A stretch of 64,000 bases of DNA from Ligula intestinalis (Eukaryota; Platyhelminthes; Cestoda; Diphyllobothriidea; Diphyllobothriidae). The translations under genes and the position numbers were made by a program. Location: positions 40,605,160-40,669,159 of the forward strand of contig JAYGXS010000001.1 in the NCBI GenBank assembly GCA_036362985.1. Reading direction: 5' to 3'. Of this stretch, positions 46,875-57,722 are shown in pieces. Numbering within the stretch: the first letter of the stretch is position 1; each line of letters opens with the position of its first letter. The notes beneath the pieces were generated by a model. The model did no database searches and was not told the DNA's origin. It saw nothing but the letters and a program-made list of their open reading frames with translations.

Positions 46875-47070
46875 AGGTTTGCCTCTAAACGGAGATACCC
46901 GAGTTCAAAACTCGAGTGTGGCAGCAATTTAAGCGGCAACACTGGAGTTAGGTATCACTAGCTGACGACGGCCAATGAGCCGGAAAAGGCCTTCCTAGTG
47001 TCCCATGTCTTTGCTGATAATGCCTTTCTGCCTATATCCTAGTCGCCTCGCGGTGGGGGCTCGAGTTAGA
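46875..47070 (+). mobile_element. tRNA-derived SINE, copy D
   Basis: The head has the B box-like ACCCGAGTTCAAAACTCG; the A box is less clear (GTTTGCCTCTAAACGG). The hammerhead body (46956-47000) and the tail GTCCCATGTCTTTGCTGATA follow. Confidence 0.8.
46956..47000 (+). ncRNA. Hammerhead ribozyme, SINE copy D, all core residues intact
   Basis: Order: CACTAG, CTGACGA, stem II CGGC/GCCG (4 perfect pairs, loop CAATGA), GAAA, AGGCC, TTC, CTAGTG. Stem I (CACTAG with CTAGTG) is six Watson-Crick pairs. Stem III is A-U, A-U around GGCC. The predicted cut is after C46994 (a UUC triplet, allowed by the NUH rule). Type I layout, as in schistosome Sm-alpha and Penelope-like hammerheads. Activity is inferred. 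Confidence 0.7.
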
Positions 47071-50000
47071 GCTCTAAATGCAACATGGATGGACGAGTGG
47101 GTCCTCTAACATATCGGTGTACGCATATCTACTACAGTACATTATATATGTCAGCGTATTTGGGTTTTTACCTTCGTACCTAAGATGGAGTTTGTTAGTA
47201 ATGAGCCTTGTCTAGACAGAATGTCAAACCCAAACAGCAATGAGGAGGAGGAATGATGCCCACGATAAAGTTAGTGAAATTGCCACGAAATATGACCTCT
47301 GCGTCAGCCCCAAACTGCTGGTTTATCGTTTTGTGGTCCACAGCCCGTCAACAAGTAGAAAGTCATTCGCCCAAGTGTAGTCGTAAAACTTGGACCGGGC
47401 AATGTAAATAGTCACTACGGGACCGAGCGGACGTAAACAGATTCCAGTGACTGTATCAGTGAACTAAATTTTTGAGTTATTACTGCTCCAATGACCACCA
47501 AAGTTGACTCTGACGTGGGTTACAAATTCTTATTCGCATCGTGTACGACTGGCTGCACGGGATATAGCCTAAATATATGCGATGGATATATAAATTCGTG
47601 GCAAGTGCCTCTTATAAGTAGGGTAGGTCTTGTGTGTTCATAACCGCCTATCTGCAGTTGTCTTTGGTGATTGATTCGAGAGTAATCCGAAGTCCCAGTG
47701 CAATGAAATTTTCGTTTCAGCTACCGCTTAACGGCTGTAATAGCTTTCCGGAAATCGTTTTTCCGCATGTAGCGGCGCAGGTGACCACCTCGGATATGTC
47801 TGGGTCCGTTTCATAGTTATGTCTTATGCATGAGCCCACATGGTTTCCAAACTTACAACCGCACTCGGGATTCTGTTGATTAGTTTCGAGTTTCAGTTTT
47901 AATCAGAAATACTTCACGACTGAAAAATAAACCCTTGGCGCGAACAGTAACCTTTGGATTCTGTACAAATATCTTCACAATGCAGAAAACAACTTAGCTT
48001 GGCTATTTCGAGCACAATTTTTCGAGTGGTCTAGAATTAATTATTGTAAATTTTAATTTACGACTCTAGTGGAGCCAGGTTACATTAATAATTATACTCT
48101 AACTTCTCTTATAAATACACTTTTTACCAGAATATGTGGCACGTTTCTCTACTCTGGTAGCATATGAATGAAACTTGTACCGTTCGAGCAAGTTCGCCGA
48201 AAAAAGCTTACACATTTTTATCAAATGATCACTTTCGATTTAAGAGACTTGCAACTCATCACTAAGTAAAATTTGATGAAAATATCCGCACATTTATGCT
48301 GACATTAATGCTTATCGAAAATACTTTGTAGGAAAAATGCACAATTCAATGTGGACTTAGATTATACAGTTTATCTTCCATGATGGACTACCGGTTGGCG
48401 GATTTATAGCCCATACTTATGGTCACCCAAGTCGGGGACAGGGCCTCAAATGAGCAAACTAGTTTCAGCCCGAACTGAGGCGCAGACGGGCTTAGTTTAC
48501 GCATCCCACTACGCATCCCACTACGCGTCATAACGCTTCACTGACCAATAACAGCACAGTAAATAAAGTGGCTAGCGAATGAAAGCGCGCCGACGTCTAA
48601 TTGGTGGACGGGCAAGCGCCTCTGCATGTGTGAAACGGCCGGACGAGCTCCTGTAGTTACGGAAGTGAAGGGGGGCGGGCGACATGTGGCCATACGATAG
48701 CACATTCCTCGGTCACCTCCTAGCGCTTTACGGCACATTAGCGAAATTGCCATCGCTGTCACCGGTGTCAGAGAAACGACTCTTGTCACTGTAAGACTGT
48801 GATAACCCCATAGCCGTGCTGCACCACTAAGCATTTTCTGCTTCATTGATTATCTGCCTTGCTGCCTAGCAGACGCCAACTTGCACAGCGCGCAAAAGCA
48901 TCTTCTCGCTCTCTTTTTTGACCTGCCTCCTCCTCATTATTGCCCGCAATGGCGTCCTCTCCGAGAAACCTTTCTGATCGCGACGGACAGTACGGTTGGG
49001 AGGAGACAATGTCGGGTGAGTTTCGTAGATATCTTCCATGAGGCATTGTTTTGGACTCTAAAGCCGACCGATGCATGTGTTATGCTCGGTGGGAGTCCTC
49101 ATTTTAATTGGAAGGGAAATAGCATTTTGAGTGAACGTTTTAACAGTCCATCCTTACAGTTCGGTTGCTTGGTTGAATAAACTAGACGTTGTAATTCAGA
49201 GGAAATCCAGATAATTAGGCAGTTGTTTATTTAGCTTCTATTCCATGTTTAATTGTTATGCTCAAGGCCCTCTTAGTTACAGTTACATGCCTTCTAAGAA
49301 ACAACTAACCCGGTATTCATTAAAGTCGCTTTGCTACTAAAAATGAAATATTGAACGAAGCCCGCTATCATGTGCATTTGTACTATGTATATTGATTGGT
49401 TCCTCCTTTTATTCAGCTTCTGTTGCCGTTAAAACAGCCCTGTTATAAACTATAAATAACGCATATAGAGTCTTATTTGCTACTAGATTTTTTACAGAAT
49501 AAGTCGCCTTAAATTTTACAGAACCCAAATTCATACAGGCTGTTGTAACTGTACTTAAAACAATGCCCCTACATTAGATATAATTAGGACTTTAAGTTTG
49601 GATCTGATTTTCCAGGGATTTTTTGTGTTCGTTTTTTTCCTTTGGGTAAACCGACTTTAAATAAGCAGCATCGGCCAGCCCAGAAAACGTTAATGTACTA
49701 AGCCAGAATAAAAAAGTTTTCTCCTTTCCTAGACAAAGTTCTCAGGATGTCATTCATCTGCCTATATCTTTAGCATCCAATCTCCTCAAAAGCTATGCCT
49801 TCAACACTTAAGTGACCAGCTTATAGCTTACGTGTTCAAGCATTCTAGAAATGCTTCCCATATTTTGCTGTTTTCGTGTCCTACTGAAATGTAACATCAC
49901 CCAAACAACCTCCGACAGGAGTTAGCTTTTTCCAAACAGAATCAATGCCGAAGTAATTATGCTAAACCAACAAGCACCTCACAACGTATCCACTGTCGAG

Positions 50001-50195
50001 TGTATTAAACACATCAAATTAATGTAAGGTGTTGTCTACTTTTATGACCCATAACCTAGTGCATAAGACAAAGGAATATAACAAGACAGCGACAACCAGC
50101 CAGAACCGTGTTTTCATGCCAAACAGAAAGCCCCTTGATCATAATTTTAACCGGAGTACATAAAAACTTACCATCTTGACAGAACGAAGAGAGTA
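47071..50195. other. Long AT-rich non-coding stretch
   Basis: No gene recognised. Open frames on opposite strands at 48538-49180 have no known domain. Confidence 0.4.
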
Positions 50196-50461
50196 GGGGT
50201 GATTATATGGTTCCATAACGGGTCACGGGAATAGGATTACTTCGGTAGAGTAGTAGACGTGGAACAGCGCATAATTCCAGAGGAGAGGGAGAATAAATAT
50301 TCTCTAGCACTCGTCTCAAAATAAACCTAAACTGTGGTCCTTGTCTGATACTAAACTTAACTCTAACATTAATTTATGCATTATTTGAAAAAACAACCTA
50401 GATTGCGAGTGATTCCTGCGCTCGTGTCCTGTTTAGGGGGCATCTATCTAACTCTTCCTAG
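50196..50461 (+). mobile_element. Inverted-repeat element with telomere-like core, copy c
   Basis: The left end is GGGTGATTATATGG...GGGTCACGGGAATAGG; the right end is CTCGTGTCCTGTTTAGGGGG-CATC. The interior (AAACCTAAACTG, CTAAACTTAACTCTAAC) is a short version of the core. This is the shortest copy. Confidence 0.6.
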
Positions 50462-50576
50462 GAACAATATCAAAAAAGGCAATGGACATTTGCATAGCCA
50501 TTTGTAGCCTGTTCGTAATCGTCAGCCAATCGTATCCGAGCCCGTCATTCGTTATTTACCCTTTGATACACGAATA

Positions 50577-51030
50577 GGTAGGAATGACTTTTGCAGCCGC
50601 CTAAAAAGGACACGGGAATAGGAACGACCTGCCCTCTTAAATTTTTGGCCGTATCTGCTACTGCTCTCTGATTCTGTCTCTGATGACGAATATGCGACTG
50701 ATCTGGAGACGTCGGGCGAAAAAGTTATTTTCCCAGCGGTCGAGTTGTCCTCTTTTCATAGGAAATACTCTTGTGTCTTAACCGAAACACAGGACAAAAG
50801 TCCAACCATAAGCCTTAGCCCTACAGTTAACATGAACACAAAACGTAACCCCTTAGCACACTGCAGACCCTAACTCTACCCCCAAATCTGACAGTAACCC
50901 CAACCCTAAACCTAACTCTAATCATAACCTGAATCCCAAACCTAACCTCTCTGGAGTTTGGCGCAAAGCTACGGTTATTGTGGATGGTGCCTGTTCCCGT
51001 GTTAGGGCGGTTATACAAGTCATTCTTACC
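50577..51030 (+). mobile_element. Inverted-repeat element with telomere-like core, copy d
   Basis: The left end GGTAGGAATGACTTTTGCAG...AAGGACACGGGAATAGGAAC and the right end TGCCTGTTCCCGTGTTAGGG...AAGTCATTCTTACC are inverted relatives. It carries the CCCTAACTC/CCCTAAACC core at 50868-50950. It also contains the CTGATGACGAATATGCGACT...GACGTC segment (50680-50713) found at 3189, a decayed hammerhead-like piece. Confidence 0.75.
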
Positions 51031-51227
51031 GATTAACGTTTAAGATTCAGGATAGAATTAAAGTCCTAAAAGACCATTCCGATGGCCCCTATGTTATTTG
51101 TACTCCCCTTTGCATGCGTTTTTTTCATTATCCAAGGGACAACCTCCCTTTAATAGGCAATTATTGTTAGGGATTTGATCGATTTCTCTCCTCGGGAACG
51201 GGACCCAACCGTAATACAGTTGTTCAA

Positions 51228-51579
51228 GGGTAAAATGAACTTATGCGGGCACCTAAACAGGACACGAGAATAGGAACACCCCGGCCTCTGAAAGTATATA
51301 GCAGTGCGATAAATTTCAGTAAGAGTGAAAATTCTCGTGTCTTAATCATAGTATAAAACTAAATTGTACCCTTCCCTAAAGCCACATCCAACAGGTAACA
51401 TGAACACAAACCTTAACCTTTAACATAATTTCGAGCCCAACCTTAAATCTACCCCTAGCTCCAGCCTTCACCTTAATCCTTAACCTAAATTTCTTCGAAT
51501 GTGGCGCAAAACCACATGTGTATTGAGGACGGTTCCTGTTCCCGTCTCCTGTTTGGGCAGCCATACAAGTCATCCCCAC
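51228..51579 (+). mobile_element. Inverted-repeat element with telomere-like core, copy e
   Basis: The left end is GGTAAAATGAACTTATGCGG...AAACAGGACACGAGAATAGG; the right end is GGTTCCTGTTCCCGTCTCCT...CATACAAGTCATCC. The core is CCTTAACCTTTAACAT and similar. It is the clearest example, and the terminal 30 bases pair well. Confidence 0.75.
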
Positions 51580-52289
51580 ACTTGAATACCCTAGGTTAAT
51601 CTAACGGTGTTTCGGGGGCGCGCGGCTAGGTGTGTTTGTAGGAGCCACTGCAGTTAAATGAGAAATCAGACCAGCCTGCGGGTTAGGGAAGTCCAAGTGT
51701 CGGAACCTCGACACATGACATCCAAAGATGTGACCCTGGTCCCTGCACGATGACCGATTGCCTTCATCCCCGTCCCTTGACGTCACTTAATCAGATCAAA
51801 TCTTGGCAGTGTTTGCGCGAAAGAAGTGACCGTCAGGACAGGGAGATGCGCCTTTAGATGGGCAGAGGGGAATAGTGGTCATCACGAGGACCCAGCCCTG
51901 TCAGACTCCTTGGGTTTGTAAAAAGAAAACACCCCTTGGGAGACTCGATCAACCAGGATTATGGAAGATTTGCAATGTTTCTATCCTGCCCCGCCCCCTA
52001 TCATCGCTGGCTCAAGTGTAAGCAGCTGATCCTGTGGCATCCACTTGTAGGATGCATCGCGTGTGCCACAAACATGACAAATGGAAATGTGCAGGATTCA
52101 CTCCTCATCTTTAGCCGTTGAATAAATCGTGGTGGGCATGAGAGGGGGCGTGGTTTTATAGCACTTATCAGATCGTTCGAATTTCACTGAGACCACCGAC
52201 TTTTGCACAACTTGGTCAGATGAAGCATTGAAGTTTGCTAAAGCTCTCTACTATGCTTCTGCGCTTAGGAGGTATCTAGTGGATTGTAG
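51580..52289. other. Non-coding spacer
   Basis: No gene recognised. Confidence 0.4.
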
Positions 52290-52430
52290 ACTGATTCCTT
52301 AGGAAAGCCCGCGAGTTCGAGGCTCGGTGGTCTGGGTATGACTGGCTGACGATAGCTAATAAGCCAGAAATGGCCATGAGGGTCTCCTTTGTCTTTGCCG
52401 GCAATACTATCGCCCTAAAACCTTACTTTG
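52290..52430 (+). mobile_element. tRNA-derived SINE, copy E
   Basis: B box-like GCCCGCGAGTTCGAGGCTCG, then GACTGGCTGACGATAGCTAA, AAGCCAGAAATGGCCAT and the tail GTCTCCTTTGTCTTTGCCGG. The hammerhead core CTGACGA and GAAA are kept, but the cleavage base is G and only the distal half of stem I pairs, so it is probably inactive. Confidence 0.75.
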
Positions 52431-55400
52431 CCAGTCAGTACACAGCAGCAGCAGAATTCACGGATTCTATACGTGTCAGTAGATTGAACAGGTCATTTGG
52501 CCCAGGTGTGATTAAGCTCACGGCTCCCAGTGTGGCCTCGTAGGTTAGGTGGTTGGAGCATCAGCTGTACCGAAGCATTTTTATTGCTGTCTTGAGTTCG
52601 AATTACATGGAGATCGCTGATTTTTTTGGCTCAACTGAGTGAAGGATAGCATTATTTTCCTCCGGCGCCATAGTTAAACAAACAAGAAAATAATTTATTG
52701 TTTTGGATGAGACAGCTAGACCTTTCGGGGAAGTCGGTTTGGGGAAGGCAAACATTGGTAAAAAGGTGAAGATTACTGGCTTAGTAAATTTTAAAAAGCA
52801 AAGGGATTTCTGGGCAAAGACACCAGAGAATGGGATCGTCTTTTCAAGCTTGTTCGAATTCGTCAAACCACCATTCCCCAACACCAAGTAGGATAGGTCA
52901 GAAAGTAGAGCTCGAATACGGTTGCTTATTGAACTTATACTATTAGCTGCGAAAGGACTTCATCCTCTGAAGGGAAATGTTCAACATCAAGTAGAAGTGG
53001 TTTCCGTCCATTGGTCATGTTAGTAGAACAGACTACGGTACTGCGTTCTACACGTGAGGGCCCCTCTCATAAATGTTTAACGTAAGGGTTTGAGGCTTTT
53101 GGGCCTTCCGCTGCCAAACACAGGTTCTTCTGACACATTTCCGACAGACCAGTCGTTCAAGAGTCTGGGCCTGGTAACTGAATGTCGTGCCACTTCTAAA
53201 TGTCTACAGCAATGACACACACATACAACAACAGGAGCGGGAGGGCGTTTCGGCTTTACTGCAGCGGAGCGCAGTCCCCTCTGAGCGTCTGGGGCCCTGT
53301 CAAGCATAAAGTCACTTCTTTACGTCCATAAACGGAACCGGATATTGTCTGAATACTCTGGTAATAAAGTGTACCTCCAACTCCTTCCAAGAATACCGGC
53401 TACTAAATATCTTATATTCCCCTCTCCTCCCCCCTCTTGACCAAATTATTTTCAAAGTACTCCTCACACCAAACAGCGCTAGCAACGGAAGCTGGCGTTC
53501 GTGCGCGCCAGACCGCCATTGACCCTTCCTAGCTGGGCTCTCGGCCGGAAATTTGCCGATTTACTTATGCAGCAGCAGCAGTGTACTTAGAGGTGTCTTA
53601 AAAGGTAGGTACGCAGTGGTAAGCTACTGACTGCTGCCAGGAAGTTGGCTTTCGCGTCATTTGAGCACGCGTGCCTACTTCCTGTCATCTGCTTCTCAGT
53701 CCATCCGTTTACCGGCAAGGTAAGCTAAAGACCACAGCAAGAGCTTCTTATCGACTTTTCTCCGTATCTATCCTCTGCGGGGTACGACAGCAGCTCTTGG
53801 AAACAGATCTCATCGGGTGTGGTTAGCTGGGCGACAAACAAGGGGCAGTTTGGTGGCTCGGCTGTTATCAGTTTCGCCAGACGCACTTATACGCAAATAA
53901 GCATGACCTGCAAGCTGACGGCCGGGGATTTTCTACTCATGATTGAATTGTCTACGCGTCTAGCATAATCCAACAACACTGAGCGTAATCTAATTACCAC
54001 TTCATCATCACATCAGTGGAATCGATTTGAATTTTGTCAGCCTGACGCGCTCGAGGCATTTGCACAATGAATACAGTAGAGGCCTGGATTTCGTTACTTA
54101 GCCGAGGACGGCGAATAGCAGGGAAGTAAACAGAGTCGACCTCTGAGATTTAAAAAATCCACCATTTATATTTCTGTCTGGGAAGACTGCTAGCTATAAA
54201 GGGTGTGTTTAGGCAAGGTGAGCAAGATCTTGGAGTGCGACAACGGGGTTATATGAATATAGTATGCGTGCGTAGGGAGTCGAGGGAGGCGGCAATGTAG
54301 GAGCAGGGAAATTCTACCCCGACACCCCGGCTAATTCGCAGTTCCTTGTCTGAAAGACATCTCGGGTAATGCGGATGCGGAACTAAGCTACTAATTACGA
54401 CGACTCCTAGCTGGAGTCCCGAAGCCAGACTGGGCTTCAGCTGTACAATCTTTGAACGACACTCCATGTTGCCCCTGAATATTCCCCTAGTTCAGCTGTT
54501 CGAGCACCAGTTCAATTAATTACCAAAGTCAGCTTCAGACTATTTGTGCTATTTATAGGTGTGTAAAAGCGTTTAAAGGCGCTCTCGTTATTGATATATC
54601 TTACGATAGGTCCCCTAGTCACATTGCTGGGCAGTTAGTAGGACTGCTTTTTCCACGGTTCCGGCAGATATGCCCTATGGGATCAACATTTGACTGAGTT
54701 GTGCGGTTCACTGCTGGTTTCCTTCAAACAAATGTCGTTGGCTGAGAAATGTATGCTCCGAGACGTCGCTCAAGTGGAGAGTCATGAGCGGTTGCATAGC
54801 TGACAACAACCACAATCAGTTCCAGTGATGTTAAAATGGTGCTGGTCGGTCTCTATCTTGATAGGGCATAGCTACCCCCGTATTACAGAATGGTCAGGGT
54901 TGCAGATAGAGTTGTCAGGGTGGTTAGGATTGGAGTAAGGACACGGATACATGAACATACCTCCTCTGGAATTTATCTTTAGCTCATCACTTATGCTCTA
55001 GGCCACCCTCTACTCTTATGGCAGTTCAATTGGTTTTTGCACTAGAGATCTCGGCAGGACTTGCCCCGGCCCGGTTATTAAAGATAATTGACTGGGATTG
55101 CTGTGTAGTGTGTTAGTGACTGCAAGTAAGCCAGTGGATATCAATGCAAGCGAAAGCATTAATTCTACGAGGCAGTTGAGGATAGGCTGGTGTGATCTCT
55201 AACATAAGCAATATATTTGGTTTCCGTCTCGGTTTCATGCTCGAACCTATTACCGAAGGCAGCATCAGATGCGTATTTTGTAATCCGAAAAATGGAGTTC
55301 GAGTATCCTTAGTTGTTGTTAGAAATACATCCTAAATGGTCACTGGCATAAAGCTCATCCCACCGGGTTTGCTCAGTTCGGTTCAGATTTTTTTCGCCGG

Positions 55401-57375
55401 CTAACATAAGTTCCAACGTATTATATTAATCCCTCTTCCTCCTCCTCCTCTCTCAAACACTCGAAACGAACGCATGTCTCAACCTCAGAATGCCACCTAC
55501 TGAGAGGTATCAAAAGCCTGAGCTGAGATCCGTCAACACATTCTGATGGGAAGGCGGAGATAGGGCGTCTTCAGCCGTGACAAGCGCCCTGCTTTTAAAA
55601 GGGAGGGTTCGTGTTTTTTTCTGCTCGCACGCGAGCCTTCACAACATGCTAATGTGTCGATGGGAATTGTCAGTTTTCGCGAGTCTGCCGTGGGGCTTAA
55701 ATTGCCATATACTACCTCAAGCAGCCGAAATCACAAATGGAAATAGCGAAAAAAAGTGTCTGTCCTCACACGAACTCACGCTTGCAGTGCCTGACTGAGT
55801 TCAACAACTAGATTACCATCACTGGTTTTAAAATTAGTGCTCTATGAGGTAGAAAAATAATGTATACCTGAAATGAGTTCCGAATACATACACACAACAC
55901 AACCGGCTCATATGCCGTTGTTTTATAATCCTAACAACAAACCCTATTTATTTCAGTATTCTCATCACAGGGAGGTTTGAGGCTTCTCAGTAAAGCAACA
56001 GAAGCATAGGAAAGGACTGCATTCCAGGCTGTATCAGGAGTAGATTGTATGACACAGGGAGTACACCGGTGCTAGCTAAAATGCCAGCTGTCTCGCCGAT
56101 ATTCTGGCGCTGCATGACCCAACTACGGTGGGAGCTTGTCTCATCAATGGGGCAGTTAATAAATTATTGCTTTTTACTCTCCTCGGAAATTAATCACTCC
56201 AGTCTCTTGGCCTTAAGCATGTAGCTGGTCCCAACTTTAAGTTAGAGTAATGATACCGCGCGCTATATAATAATTTGTCAGTAGGAATACATTTACGGGC
56301 GGTTAATTGCAGAACTTAGTAGGACTGTCTTCAGAGGCTCTTTTTTCCTTTGACTAATAATAATGATAATAAACTTTTACATTTTGAAGCGGCCCGACTT
56401 GCCATTTTTTTCATTAAATTCCGCCGATGTAAGCTCAAATTTCCATCAATAGGCATCAGTTGCCTGAGCAACAGGAGTTTGTGTTGATGAAGTTGATTGT
56501 ATTTAGCCCAGTACAACAAATATATGCGGCTTTAATTAAATGAATTTGGTCACTTTCGACACAATTACATATTCATTTACACACCTTAACATACAACTTA
56601 ATGTTTAACCACAAATTCTGTAAGACAGTTGAGCGGGGGAATAGATATGTAGGCGGTCCTACAAGACAGTCTTGCTCAGAACATCACTTTTTTCCGGCTG
56701 CCTATAGCTAAGGTAGGTTTAACGCTTGGAAGGAGTGCTGACTTTCCCAAATACTGCTTTATACCAGACAGCAGAGTATCACACAAAATGGGTCTTCGTT
56801 TATTAAAAGCGAGCGAAAAACGAAATAAAAGAAAGACATTATGTGATTGGTGGATCACAGGTAGGGCATATCGGTCATAAAATGCAAAAAGCAGCAACAA
56901 TTTGTGGAAAATACTGTGTTTTGGTACATCATGTTATTTTTAAATCCATTTTATTACAGTCGTGCACGTAAATGGTAAGTGAGACGAGCGAACTCCGGGG
57001 CGATTGGCCAGTGAGCTCGATGCCTCCTATAAGGCTAACTAAAAACCTGTTACTTGACTGGAGCCGTTGTCAGTTCCTTCTTCATATCGACGTCTTATGA
57101 AACCAACACTGGCGAGTCTGCGAGCCGCACTGTGAAAGTATGCATTACGACAGCAAAATAAACAATAAACCTATTTTGTGATGCATACAGACTTTCAGAC
57201 GAAGGGCCTTTGAAAGCAGAACAACTAAACAGAGAATAACTGTGAATATATTAACATATATCATAAAAGAAATTAATGTATATTTATAATATTACATAGC
57301 AGTTTCTAATGGTCCATGATCCTTTCTGGGCTCAATTTTGATTGAGTTAATTGTATTTTTGTCAAAAATTGCAAG
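52431..57375. other. Non-coding stretch upstream of the paired-box exon
   Basis: A left-end fragment of the telomere-core element (AAGGACACGGATACATGAAC) lies at about 54935-54975. An open frame at 52703-52891 has no recognised domain. The first Pax6 exon(s) may be here but cannot be identified. Confidence 0.4.
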
Positions 57376-57722
57376 GTCACTCGGGCGTTAACCAGCTCGG
57401 CGGTGCTTTTGTCAATGGAAGACCCCTTCCAGACTCCGTACGTCAGCGCATCATCGAGTTGGCACACTCCGGTGCCAGACCCTGTGACATTTCCCGCATC
57501 CTCCAGGTCTCGAACGGATGTGTTTCTAAGATCCTCTGCCGCTACTACGAGACGGGCTCCATCAGACCAAAAGCTATTGGTGGCAGCAAGCCTCGCGTGG
57601 CAACGAATGCCGTCGTGTTGAAGATTGCCGAGTATAAGCGCGAATGTCCATCGATATTCGCGTGGGAAATTCGTGATCGACTGGTTCAGGATGGCACCTG
57701 CACCGCGGACAACGTGCCTAGC
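57376..57722 (+). CDS. PAX6: Pax6-type transcription factor, paired-box exon
   Basis: This encodes [18 protein letters not shown] through [13 protein letters not shown] to DNVPS, i.e. the PAI and most of the RED subdomain. The stretch [14 protein letters not shown] has Ile, Gln and Asn at the three positions that separate Pax6 from Pax2/5/8 (Gln, Arg, His), and GGSKPRVAT and [11 protein letters not shown] are also Pax6-like. The acceptor TTGCAAG ends at 57375 with phase 1 before the His codon, as in vertebrate PAX6 (Asn-Ser-His). The donor AGC/GTAAGC follows at 57723, phase 0. Cys replaces Gly in KILGRYYETG, and there are several substitutions compared with highly conserved bilaterian Pax6, so it may be a divergent paralogue. 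Nuclear DNA-binding protein, eye and nervous system role inferred. Confidence 0.92.

Noticed and set aside
52603..52891. 94-residue minus and 62-residue plus open frames
   Set aside because: They overlap on opposite strands, have no recognisable domain and no splice context.
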